DNA from: Sphagnum compactum
Lineage: Eukaryota; Bryophyta; Sphagnopsida; Sphagnales
NCBI GenBank assembly: GCA_965153455.1
Contig: OZ234495.1
Location: 25,416,875-25,480,874, forward strand
Reading direction: 5' to 3'
Length of the DNA stretch: 64,000 nt
Of the stretch, positions 48,233 through 59,600 are shown one piece after another. Made by a program: the position numbers and the translations under genes. Below the pieces are notes generated by a model. It worked only from the letters and a program-made list of their open reading frames with translations, had not been told where the DNA came from and did no database searches. How positions within the stretch are numbered: position 1 is the stretch's first letter; every line of letters starts with the position of its first letter.

Positions 48233-48258
48233 CCGGGACCAAGGAGCGCGTCACGTCC

Positions 48259-48321
48259 AAAAACAAAAAACCACTGCAAACTTCATGAATGTCAGTCCTT
48301 GAAATGTAACAGAAACACAAA
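48259..48321. repeat. Right 63-bp direct repeat flanking GC-rich insert
   Basis: Identical to 47,372-47,434 and continuous with normal X sequence (CCCAAAATAATAACC) on its right. Confidence 0.9.
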
Positions 48322-49439
48322 CCCAAAATAATAACCACAAATCTCAAGGATATCAATTTGTTACAAGAAAGAAAGAAAATTAGAACAACTCTTAAGAACA
48401 TCACAAATCCAGATGTGGAAAAATTAACACAAACGCAAAAGAAGAAAAACAAAACACTATAAATTAGATTCAAGAACATTTTAAAAATATCATCATCATT
48501 CCCTAAGATATGGTAGATTTAACACAAACCTAAAGAAAAAAAACAAACATTTTTGCAAATATGATCCAATGATCTGTAAAGGATCTAAGATTAGTAATGA
48601 TGATGATGATGAATAATCTTACTTTTCTAAGCTCTAGATGATAATGACCCCAAATGGTTCTAAGCTATAGTCTATGAATCATAATACAGTCCACATGTAT
48701 GTGCAATAAATGGTCAAGCCTAGGGTTTTTTTTTCCTTCGAATCTAGGGTTTGATTATCTACCAATGTTGTGCCTAATAATCAATCAATGGACTATTATA
48801 TCCACGACTTGAAGGAGGTTTCTGGTTTGTGACCATCTTTTTAAAGAAAGTGGTGAAGCTCTAAAGTTGTTAATAAGTTCAAACTACTAGAATTTCTTTA
48901 TTCATGTTTCTTTGTTCAAACAAGGTATGAATTCCACTACAAAAGGCTTTTTTGTCCATAGACACATGATGTGTAATGTGTAACACATGAGGTTGCACAA
49001 ATAAAAACTAGTTGCTCTTGAGTTGCAAGGAATGTTGTAACAATTGAAAACTTCCAAGGTGAAGTTCTTGCACTTAAGCTTTTCAAGCTTTTGTCCACCT
49101 TTTGAAATTTTACATCTTTTGGAATATTTGGAAATTCTTTACGTGTTGAACTGAAAATTTCAAATTTAAATAATTATTCAACAAAGACCCTATGAACCTA
49201 CTATTCACTATGGTACCATGGCAAAAAGTTAACAAAAAGTTTGTCAACAAAACATACAATTAGTGGATGAATCATTATACAAGCTTTTGCATAGGTTCCA
49301 AAACTTGTAGCCATTTTTCGCATGTCTAACATGGTTTCAAATTTTTAGAACATCATTGAATGTTGTTTGAAGAAACCACCTTTTGGGAATTTGATTGTCA
49401 ACTTGAAAATGAGTGGGCACTAACAAAATATCTATAAGT

Positions 49440-49620
49440 AAAATTCAGGCCTATCTATTTTCCTACCCATCTACCTATATATGAGGCCTATTTCTTACAT
49501 AATTGGTTACCAAGGTGAAACCATATACTAACTCAATGGAGGTTCATCCACAACTAAGTAATAACATACATCGAATGGATGGTGTGTTGGTAGGTGTTGG
49601 TTCACTATGGCCCTAGTTTT
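49440..49620 (-). repeat. Decayed M-type repeat inside X-D
   Basis: Inverted counterpart of 14,250-14,470, with GGTGTTGGTTCACTATGGCC at one end and the CCTACCCATCTACC block at the other. Confidence 0.55.
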
Positions 49621-50832
49621 AGACCACCCAATTTTGGTAATGTTCGATGAACAATTCCCACAATTTGAAAACAATAATTTACAATGAATAGATCTACCCA
49701 AATTTCCTTACTTATTAAATTTAAAATATCATAATGATTAAACTAATTATTGTAACTAAAACAAAACATTACCATGATTGATTTATCATAATTATCATAA
49801 TTGAAAAGAACAGAAATACGAAATAGAAATTGAACCCACCATATAGAATAATCAAATTTATCAAATTTACTATAAAATCATAATAGTACGTGCTTTTTTT
49901 TTTAAAAATTGTGAAATTTAATATAATAACTATAAATTAAATAAATGTCAAAATTTTAATTTATAAAAAATATTTTGACCTTGGTAATTAAATTGCCATA
50001 TATTTAAACTATAATTTTGGAATTACAAAAAAAATGTAGTACAATAATTACCTTATTTGAATTACAATAAATAGCTGTTTTTAGTTACCATAATAAATTA
50101 CCTTAATAAGGTTCACTATAAATATATTAATAGTTTAGAATAACATTAAAAAAATTTAAACACAAAAATGTTTTTGAAACAAATAGTTGAAAATTAATCT
50201 TTTTTTTTTGGAAATTTGTGAATAATTCGATAAAAAAACAAAAAATAATTAAAAATTGACTCACAGTACACCTCCTTTTATTTTTTTCAAACCTACCTCT
50301 TGGCTCCATCATATTGGGGGAATGGCCAAATTACATGTATAGGTGTATAATGGCAAGATCATATGTATAGATTTGGGTTTGTAAAAGAAATGATTGAAAA
50401 AAAATTCTTTAATTTTTTTTTTAAAAATCAATATTTAAAAAAATTTAAAACCCAACTACCACTACCCAACAATCTGATTACGACAACATTTTCCAAAAAA
50501 ATCTATAATTTATGTTAAAATAAATTTATTTTAAAAAAAAAAACTAAGTACCACTCCATGGTGACCAACTGCCACCACGCTTGGAACCTACCTCCTCCCT
50601 CCATCCTCGTTGTGGGGATAGAAGGTAGATTACATCTATAAGACTTACTTTGCCCACAATCATTCGTGTGCTTTGTAGCTTAGGGTTTAAGTCATAGGAA
50701 CCTAGTTGTCAAAAAGCTTCTCCGTCTCCTTTCCTGCTTTGGAATCATCAACATCTTCTCCTACTATGTCAATAAAGAGATCCAGACAAAGAGAGAGGGG
50801 GGAGAAAGAGAGGTGTCTGATCGGAGGTCTTC

Positions 50833-50978
50833 GTGAAGTCTAGTGGCAGCGGTGGCAATAGTAGTAGCAATAACGTTGATACCCTTAGTTCTTGGGCAAA
50901 ATGTGCCTCATCTTGCAACCCCAGAGCTTGGTGTTCGCTCCTTTCAAATGTAGTGTGCACCTTTTCTTCCTCAAGGTG
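50833..50978 (+). pseudogene. First-exon-like segment of the X gene, copy D
   Basis: The frame reads KSSGSGGNSSSNNVDTLSSW, then AKCASSCNPRAWCSLL, and reaches donor-like CCTCAAG/GTGTATATT. The ATG of copy A is lost (TTCGTGAAG). A CT-rich leader and CCCTAA-type block lie upstream. Confidence 0.35.
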
Positions 50979-51599
50979 TATATTTTGTTACATGTTCACT
51001 CTCTTTCTGTTATTTGTGTGTTTTTTCGACCTAGTTGTTTTGTGAAATGTGTGTTTCCTTTTCTTTGATTTTTTGTGTTTGTGTGTGTGCGTGCGTGCAC
51101 ACGCTTGTTTAGTTTGTTGCAATGGTTTCTAGAATGACTTGGGCTTTGGGTTTGTGATTAGAATTTTTGCAAAAGAAATGATGATATTGGGATTTTCGAA
51201 ATTGTGGCGATTTTGGGGTGAATGTGGCTATTTCGAGAATATGTTGTTGATGAAACTCATAATTTAAGTGGTTTTATGTGTGAAAGATTTCCTTGCATGA
51301 GGAAGGATCTCTGTTTCATCCTTTTTTTATCCAATTTTTAAGGTTTTTCAACAAGATAAGGACGAGGGTTATCTTGCACCATCAAACTACCTTTGCTACC
51401 CTTCTTCAAGTAAGTGTTCCTTGCTCCTACCCTTGTGCTGCTCCATTCTTGCAATTGAAAATGCATGGGAAACACAGACTAAAAACTGCCTAAACCCAAT
51501 AGCAAATGAGTATAATTCTGCATAGGTTTCTAAGTGTGGTGCACGAGTTTTTTTTTGGGATGGGAATGTTGGGGTACCTATTTGTGGGTTCACATTATG

Positions 51600-51960
51600 A
51601 TACATGGTCTGCTCATGGGTGCAGACCCAACAACAAGAGTGGAATTGGATGAAATGGTGGATCAATAGAAATCAGAAATTGATAATTCAACTCTGTTTGC
51701 ATTCTTGAGGGCAACAATGAATATGTTTGGAGATCGCATAGAGATAGGCCATGCACATCACCCACAGCCACATTCATCTTCCCACCAGGGCTTTGGTGGC
51801 CACTAGGCGAGCTAGATGCCCCACCCACAATGTAGAGGCACATGCTACTATTCTTTGGAAGCCCAACTTCCGAATTTTTGGTGTGAAATATGTGGAATTT
51901 GCTTTGTTCCTGATTCACACAATCTTACCTCCAAATGGATGGTGCTAAAGACTATTCTGA
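51600..51960 (+). pseudogene. Middle exon-like segment of the X gene, copy D
   Basis: Both strands are open over about 300 bp. On the + strand, after the shared TAG, the frame gives ..KSEIDNSTLFAFLRATMNMF.. and HAHHPQPHSSSHQGF. On the - strand there is a 101-codon ATG frame. The + strand is preferred because it matches the direction of the flanking exon-like segments. The family is unknown. Confidence 0.3.
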
Positions 51961-51984
51961 ATTAAACGTTAAAAAAAAATGTGT

Positions 51985-52840
51985 GTTGATGACAGAAGAT
52001 AACCACATTGGAGAGTAAATTGCTACTTGCACATGAAGAGTTAATGAAGTCACAAACAACACTATTTATTGCTGAAAGTGAGAAGGCTGAAAATTTGAGG
52101 GAACTTGTGGGGATGAGGGTTCAATTAGAAAAGAAATTTCAATTAGAACGTACTGCTACTATGTTAGATGCAACTGTTATTGAAGCCCACAATTCATTGC
52201 GGTTGTGGGAGGAAGCTACAAATTGGTAGGCCCAGCTTAATGCAATGTGAGGCATTGGTTTAGGCAATATAAATACTGGAAATGTAGCTCAGGAACACAT
52301 AACATGCATACAAGCTGAGCTAGGTAGAGCTGAAAGAGATGTTATAGGGTTGGGGATTCAGTAAGAGGCTGAACTTGAAAGAGCTTAAAAAGAGATTTTA
52401 GGATTGCAAGTTCAGCATGCAATTTCTTCTTCACATATGAAGAATGCTTGGAAAGAGATTGTGGAATTGCAAGCTTAGTTTCTTCAGTTCAACATGGGAA
52501 TGTGCCTATAAACCTGGAAATTGTAAGAGTTAAGGTTGATAAGCTGCAGAACTGACATCTTTATTAGAGCAACATGGAGGCTTTGCTGCCAACCTTGAAA
52601 GTGGGAAACAAGATATTAGCAACAAGATTAGCCAAGTAAGGCAAGAGGATTCTTTTTGGCCAATTAGGCTCTAACAAGTTTTTTCTGGTAACCACTTAGT
52701 TAAGAATGATTTCGTTTCACAAATTGCTGTTGGGTTATAGCCAGGGATGAATCATGGAGTTGATAAGCTTACTGGTATGCAAGATTGAGAACAAGCCCTG
52801 AATTGTTTTGTTTCATGTTTTGTAGGCACAATTTCAAACA
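51985..52840 (+). pseudogene. Coiled-coil gene remnant, copy D
   Basis: After GATGACAG/AAGATAACC the frame gives LESKLLLAHEELMKSQTTL, ..AENLRELVGMRVQLEKKFQL and EAHNSLRLWEEATNW, then TAG. Further pieces (..GRAERDVIGLGIQ..) are separated by stops. Copy D keeps AEN-L residues missing from copy C, so neither is the direct parent of the other. Confidence 0.55.
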
Positions 52841-53447
52841 TCTGAATTCCAAAAGTAAAATTCCAAAACCAAAATTCCAAATTTTACAATTCCAAAATCA
52901 AAATTCCAAGTTTTGCAATTCGAAAATCAAAATCCACAAATCTATCTTTCTTGCCATTGGTTCAAAATGTGACTACATTGATAAACAAAATTGTTGGTCA
53001 AATTTATGACATATCATTTGCTAGTCAAATCTATGACATATCATTTGCTAGTCAGATCAATGACATATCAATTCCAAGTTCAAAATTCATGAATTTCATT
53101 TTCAAAGCGTTTTTCCAATTCCACTTTCACTTTCAAAATTCATGAATTTCGTTTTCTATGTATTTTTTCAACTCCAATTCATTCTCAAAATTCATAAATC
53201 CCATTTTCTAGATTTTTTCCTATTCCAATTCCAAGCTCAAATTCCATAAACCGTTTTTTTTACAAATAAAAATGCATTTTTCCCATTTGAAGCTCAAAAT
53301 TCATAATTCTTTCTTTCCAAATTTCTAGCAACTTGCAAACGGAATGGGCACATATGAAATCATCATCACCATGATGAAAGATTCAGTTAGTCTTGAAAGC
53401 GAAACAGCCAGCAATAATCTAATTTAACAAATTTTTAATTTACAAAT

Positions 53448-53930
53448 TCAACACAACAAAAAAATTTAAAATAATCCAAATTGATCCCATTGAAATCTAT
53501 CACAATAAAATAGTCCAATAATCAAGACATTATTAAATTTAAAAACATGAAAATAAAATTATTTGCTGGCAACCGCAACAAAACAATTACATATAATAAT
53601 TATATATCCTAAAAAAGTTCTTACTGAAACAAATAACATTCAATTCATATATATTATATGGTTATGTTATGTTTAAGTATGTGATTCCGATGGTGAAAGA
53701 TTATTCATATTGAAAATAAGAACTAAACAACTATTGGGTTATCAATATCAAAAATGGTAATCAACAATAGTTGGGTCACCTAAACAAAGCCTTGTTGTAA
53801 CAAATAACAGATATGAGCTAACATGGTTGCATTATGCCCTTGGTAAATGACTTCCATACTCTTAATAAAAAAACCTAATAATGACTTCAAGGTACATTTC
53901 TTGGATTACAACACCACTAAATATAATAGC
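53448..53930. other. Unique AT-rich boundary of unit D
   Basis: The repeat cluster ends at 53,447 and nothing matches elsewhere until repeat P at 53,931. A 75-codon frame crosses into P but has no domain. Confidence 0.4.
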
Positions 53931-54330
53931 TCAAACAAACCACTATCACTAGACAATTCAAACTTTAATAATGTAATAGAAAATGTCACACCTCAAGGAA
54001 ACTTATGCCCATTAGGTATTGAAAATCACTTCAACACAAGTAGTTCCGGACCATTGGAGATTAAAGCACCTTAATAGTCCTCTATCTAATACCCACATAT
54101 ATCTTATTCTTGTATTTACATAAAGATTTTTTTTTATCATACACCAAAATCTACACACCTACCAATAAACCCATGTTACTCATTCCTTGTAGAGGTAGCT
54201 AACCACTGCTTAGATAAGTGGTACCTACCATAACTAACTTCCACATCCTTTAGATAGATTATATATAGATCATATTTTAGTGTTCAACTTTAGCTCCAAT
54301 TCATCTTTCTAAAACATCAATTAAATTAGT
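53931..54330. repeat. Dispersed repeat P, right copy
   Basis: Direct match to 26,831-27,220, about 27 kb away. Similarity ends at AACATCAATTAAA in both copies, which marks a shared element boundary. Confidence 0.8.
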
Positions 54331-54454
54331 GACAACATTCTTAATATTTAACAAGAAAGGTAACAATTATCTTCTAAAATCATGGAGGTAATAGTGACTT
54401 TCTAATGACTCTTACCTATTACCAATAATTTTGAATTAGACCAAATTGCCACAA

Positions 54455-54765
54455 TAAATAATAAAAATCAATCACCAATTGGATAACTTTTCTTTTAATA
54501 GTGAAGTTTGTAGTCCAAGATATAAATGCATTAATAATGAGGCCCATTTGGCCTAAGTATATTAAACCTTTTGTTAAGGTCACGACTCACCCATCCCAAT
54601 ATTATTTTGGTCAAAATGGTGTCAACTTTAAAGTTCTTTGTGTAAAATGATTTCCTGAAGGCATAAATCACTCTAAATTCAATAACTTATCTTTTATCTT
54701 TAATGGTTTGAAATTCTCAAAATGACAAAAAATAAATTGGCTTCATTATTAATGCATAAATATTT
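54455..54765 (-). repeat. Inverted unit of the promoter-proximal repeat array
   Basis: Reverse-complemented, this reads TTGGGATGGGTGA..., AAAAGGTTTAATATACTTAG and ATTATTAATGC, which follows the forward units to its right. It is head-to-head with the forward array, and the turn lies near 54,760. Confidence 0.65.
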
Positions 54766-56090
54766 AATGGCAAGACCTTCCCTAAATCTAGGCATTTGAT
54801 TTTGGGTAATCATGACCTAATTTGAGGATGTGAGTGGGACCTCAATTCAAACATGAAGAAAACCCTCAACAAGGTAGTGTGCATGTTTATCATTTTGCAA
54901 TTTTCAAACCAATTGAGCAAAAGTTATTGAGTTTAGAGTTACTTTTGTCTCTGAAGATTAATCTAAACGATTCAAATAATTTTTTTCACAAAGAATTTGA
55001 AGTCAAGCCCATTTATATTAGAATAGCATTGTGATGGGTGACCTTACATAGGAGGTTTAATATAGTTGGGTCAATTGGCCCATTAGTGATGTCTTAATAG
55101 CATGGCTCTTTCCAAATCTAAGCATTTGGATTTGGGTAATTTGGACCCGATTTGAAGATGTGGATGGGACTTGGAGAAACACTCAACAAGGTGGTGTGCA
55201 TGTTTATCATTTTGCAAAATTTGAACCAATGGACCATAGATATTGAATTTAGAGAAATTTTTGTCTTTGAAAATTATATTAAAAATTAAAAAAAATTTGA
55301 AAAAGAATTCAAAGTCATACCCATTTTAACCATAATACTATTGGGATGGGTGACCTAATAAAAGGTTTAATATACTTGGTCAATTGGTTCACTATTAATG
55401 CTTCAAGAGTAGTACCCTCGTCGAATCTAGGCATTGTATTTGGGTTATCAAGACATGTCAATGTGAGTGAGACTTCAATTGGGACAAAGAGAAAACCCTA
55501 AAGGTGATTTGGATGTTTGTCATTTTGCAATTTTTGAACCAATAGACCAAAACTTAACAAATTTTGAGTGACTTTTGTCTCTGAAAAATCAATTAGAAAA
55601 TTTTACATGATTTTTTTCACAAAGAATGTGAAGTCAAGTCTCTTTCAACCACAATATGGTAGTGCCTTTACCATTCCAACATCTTCTTGACGAATATTTA
55701 TTATTATTTATCATTTTTTTCAATCTAGCATGAACAATAAGAATTTCCTAAAATTCAAGCATTTTCAAAGACTTGGGCATGTAGACTCGGAATAAGCAAA
55801 ATGGCCATGTACACTAGGCAACAATAGAATTTTTAGAACTTTGGGCATTGTGGGCAGCTAATTTTGAAAATAATTTAGTTATTGCCAAAATGGTGAAGGC
55901 TTACTATGGTAGTATTTGGGATGGGTGACAATTAACCATACTTGGGCCAATTGGCCAACTAGTGATACTTTGAATAGCAGGGCCCTTTCTAAATGGATTT
56001 GGCATTTGGATTTGGGTCAGCAGGACCTGATTTGAGGATGTCAGTGGGACCTCAATTGGGACCTGGAGAAAACCCTAAAAATGTTCACCT
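54766..56090 (+). repeat. Tandem array, period about 310 bp, ending in the ProRS promoter
   Basis: Forward anchors recur: CTCAAC/AAGGT.GTGTGCATG at 54,867 and 55,182 with a degenerate third near 55,496, and (G/A)TGATGGGTGAC or GGGATGGGTGAC at 55,031, 55,343 and 55,918. Units also share GCATTTGGATTTGGGT.AT. The final partial unit ends at GAGAAAACCCTAAAA, directly before the presumed first exon of the prolyl-tRNA synthetase gene, so the core promoter must lie in this repeat. Confidence 0.75.
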
Positions 56091-56186
56091 GGTAGATGTG
56101 CGTTCTTCGTCCTATCGACGACGGTGTTTCTCTCCGGCTGCTCCTCTTCTGCGGTGCGAACTTCACGCGACCTTCGCTTCGAAGAG
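56091..56186 (+). other. Presumed first, non-coding exon of the ProRS gene
   Basis: A CT/CG-rich, leader-like stretch (CTTCGTCCTATCGACGACGG) ends at a strong donor CGAAGAG/GTAGGC at 56,187. It would be joined to the acceptor GAGTGCAG/GTTTGTG at 56,603, giving a 5'UTR intron of 417 bp. The transcription start is not known; 56,091 is a guess. Confidence 0.5.
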
Positions 56187-56427
56187 GTAGGCATACTTTC
56201 TATCCCGCAATCCCCAAATCTGTCTCGTGGGTTCTCTTGGTATGCGTCTGTAGTCAAGTGGGTTGTATTGCAAATCCAAATCTTTGATAAGAAAAAAAAA
56301 ACCCTCCTTTGAGCTTGGGGTTCTTGAATGGGTTTTGTCCAAGTCCGTCTTATGGGTTCTCTTGGCATGCGTGTTCAGTCCAATGGGTTGTATGCAAATC
56401 CAAATTTTGGATTAAAAATCCCATTGT

Positions 56428-56452
56428 GGGGGGGGGGGGGGGGGGGGGGGGG
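56428..56452 (+). repeat. 25-base poly-G run in the 5'UTR intron
   Basis: An uninterrupted run of 25 G is followed by CGCGGG. It lies in the presumed first intron of the ProRS gene, on the transcribed sense strand. It can form G-quadruplexes, and its true length is uncertain because such runs are error-prone. Confidence 0.9.
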
Positions 56453-56638
56453 CGCGGGAAACTCCTTTGAGCTTGAATTGCTCTGAATGGGTTTGATGCC
56501 TGTTCTCTTGCACATAGATTTGCAGTGGAAAAGTTGTCTGTTCTGGATGGGTGAAATCACTGTTTTATGACTTAGTGTTTAGGGGATTGTAATCTGAGTG
56601 CAGGTTTGTGCGTTTGTGTCTCCCCAAAGGAGGAAGCA

Positions 56639-59600
56639 ATGTCAGAGACGGATGGTGAGAAGGTGGTGAGTATCAATGACCTAGAGTTTGAGAAGAAGGT
56701 TAGTATCACAGGTGCGGAGGCTCCTCTCAAAGACCTCCATAAACCTAAAGAAAAGAAGGAGAAACCCGCAAAGACACCCAAGGAGAAGAAGGAAGGTGTT
56801 GTACATGGAGGTGGTATAGCAGGAGGAGGTAAAAAAAGTTTCTGAAATCCAGTTCGTTTGATTTCAGCAGCAGCTCCCTTCATATTAGATAGCAATACTA
56901 ATATGATCTAGTTTTGAAGGTGATCTATGGTTTTTTATTGTTGTGGATTGGGGCTTGCCATGGTCTGTCTAACCATACACAAAACCCATTTTTTGGTGAA
57001 CTTGCAGCAAAGAAGAAAGAAGTGAAGAAAGAGTCAGGCCTTGGTCTAGCATTCAAGAAGGAAGAGAACTTTGGGGATTGGTACTCTGATGTAAGACAAT
57101 ATCTCAACCCTTCACTCTTGGAAATGACGAATGTGTAAGACCTGTGGTGCAGTGTGATGGCCCTTCTAAGAGCATCCCCAGCAGTGCTCAGTATGTGACT
57201 CGGCAAAAATATTTCTCGCATCCAAGTTTAGTTATTTACTTTTTTTGCAATCCTTAAAACTAAAACGGGGACTGCAAATAAGTGGGAGACCATTAATAGC
57301 AAACCCCCTGGACCAATCGTTATGATTGGCCAATGAGAAACAAGGAGCAGCAGTGAGATCATATTTATTACACTCTTCTCTGGCATGTGCACAGCTTTGC
57401 TATGCCTTTTACCAACCTCAGCAAATTGTGCAAAAATGTTGGGCCAAAACCATTTTGCTGAGCCAAACTGGCATATTTTGACTTTTCTTCATCCAATTTT
57501 AAGGTGCAGGGCCGCATACTGAGCACTGCTAGGGATGCTCTAAGTGTGTATCTATCAATGTTTAGAGACAGTTAAATGGTCTTTTGTACTTTGATAGTGC
57601 ATGGGACTGACAATTTTTGCATTTGGTGAATTTGCAGCTGGTTGTCCGTGGAGAAATGATTGAGTATTATGATGTGTCTGGGTGTTACATCCTCCGCCCT
57701 TGGTCTTATGCAATCTGGGAGTTCATTAAGGTACTGGTTCCCCATTTTGAAGCAATCAGGATGATGACATTGTTATGGGTACCAGCTTCTCTTCAGTCTT
57801 AAGGAGTGGTTCTTTTTGTCTAGAATTCTGTGTCTGAGGGGATAAGGATGCTTGCATGATGTGTGTATTTGCTGAAAAGCATTTTTTTTTTGAGGAGGCT
57901 TTAGGATTTCTGTAATTGAATCTTTCTTTGATGTTGTGTTGAATGTGTTGAACCAGGACTTTTTTGATAAGGAGATCAAGAAGATGGGTATTGAGAACAC
58001 ATACTTCCCTCTTTTTGTATCAGAGAAGGCATTAAACAAAGAGAAAAATCATGTTGAAGGTTTTGCCCCCGAGGTTTATTTTCCTCTCATGTCCTTCTAT
58101 TGACCACCCGTTGCATGTGCATTTCTTTGAACATTTCCCATATGTGCATGTTGAAAGTTAGCAATAAAACAGAGTCTGGGATTTGCATCCTGGCAAGCTC
58201 GATCAGGGTTTTGACTCTCAAATCTTTGATTTGATCTTTTTTACCAAATTGTGTTGTGCTGCATGTGTGTGTAATATGAGCAGGTGGCATGGGTGACAAA
58301 ATCAGGGGACTCCCAACTAGAAGAGCCCATAGCTATCCGCCCTACCAGTGAGACAGTTATGTATCCCATATTTGCTAAGTGGATTCGGGGTCACCGGGAC
58401 CTTCCTCTGAGAATAAATCAGTGGTGCAATGTGGTGCGGTGGGAGTTCAAACACCCTACCCCTTTCATCAGGTGACTTATATCCTGCTTGCTGATCACTC
58501 AATAACAGGAAATCAAAATGTGATAAAAGCAATGATGTGCCTGGGCTTTGTCTGGCTCAAGCATGAAGTGTGGCATTTTGTTGTCCCTGCCAAGCTTGAC
58601 TTTACTTTTGCTTGGTTGTTTCAATGATGAATATTTTGCATTTATGTCACAGGAGCCGCGAATTTTTATGGCAGGAAGGTCACACTGCATTTGCAACAAA
58701 GGAGGAAGCTGATAAAGAGGTTGATTTTCCAGTAGTCTGCCTCTGTCAAATAGGTTTTGTTAGAAGTAGTCACCAGTTTACAATTGACCTGAAGCGGCTA
58801 CAAGGTCACACATTTGAGTTGCTTGCACTGTTGGTGGGAAAATCTTGCTTCCCTATCAAGGTTGAGGTGCGGTTTGAGGATCAGCCTGACTGAGGATATA
58901 GTGCCCTGTCACCGATCAACCATCAAGACCAATCATATAGTAGGACCATTGTCTACAACCAATGAGTTGTGCCCAAATATCTGCCACACATAAGCAGAAA
59001 CAGATGTCAAAAAGCTCAAAGTTTGACCATTGTGATCTCAGGCAAAGACATTTTTTGATGAATAACTTGAATTTACTGAAAATTCAGGTGCGAGCAATAC
59101 TGGAGTTGTATCGCCAAGTATATGAGGAGCTACTAGCAGTGCCTGTTATACAGGGGGTGAAGAGTGAAGTAGAGAAGTTTGCTGGTGGTCTCTATACAAC
59201 AACAGTGGAGGTTATTTTCCTGCCGTTTTTTTCTCTTTCTTTCACATAGAAGAAGTACACAACACTCAGGAGAATACTCTACTTCGATAGATAAAATCCA
59301 CTGAAGTACAGGCGCTCTTCAGGCTCACCTGACAATGATGTAGTCCGTCCATGCTAAAAGAAGCCCTGAATGAACCACCCATAGTAGTTGATTGTGTGTG
59401 GCAGGCATTTATCCCTACTACAGGACGAGGTGTTCAAGGAGCGACATCGCATTGTCTTGGTCAAAATTTTGCAAAGATGTTTGAGATTATGTTTGAAGAT
59501 GACAAGGGTGAAAGGAAGATGGTTTGGCAAAACTCTTGGGGCCTCACCACTCGCTCGGTACAGCTCTCTCTGCCTCTTGTGGAGGAGTAGAAATTCTTGA

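Larger units (their letters stand above)
47435..48258. mobile_element. 824-bp GC-rich insertion in X-D, LTR-like in character
   Basis: An abrupt change to more than 50% GC. X-A, X-B and X-C read through this point. The text is built of GGGAGTC/GACTCCC words with phrases such as AAAAGGTCTTGAAACG and AAAAGATCTCGACGAG, a style common in plant LTRs. There is no coding frame and no clear TG..CA ends. It is bounded by the 63-bp direct repeats. It could be a solo LTR fragment, a Helitron-like piece or a templated repair insert. Confidence 0.6.
45825..53447 (-). repeat. Segment X, copy D (inverted)
   Basis: Inverted match to X-A and X-B. It retains the block that A lost (46,150-47,250) and carries an 824-bp GC-rich insertion. 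It is cut off at 53,447, inside the part that normally leads to the ankyrin gene, so this unit has no ankyrin gene. Confidence 0.85.
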
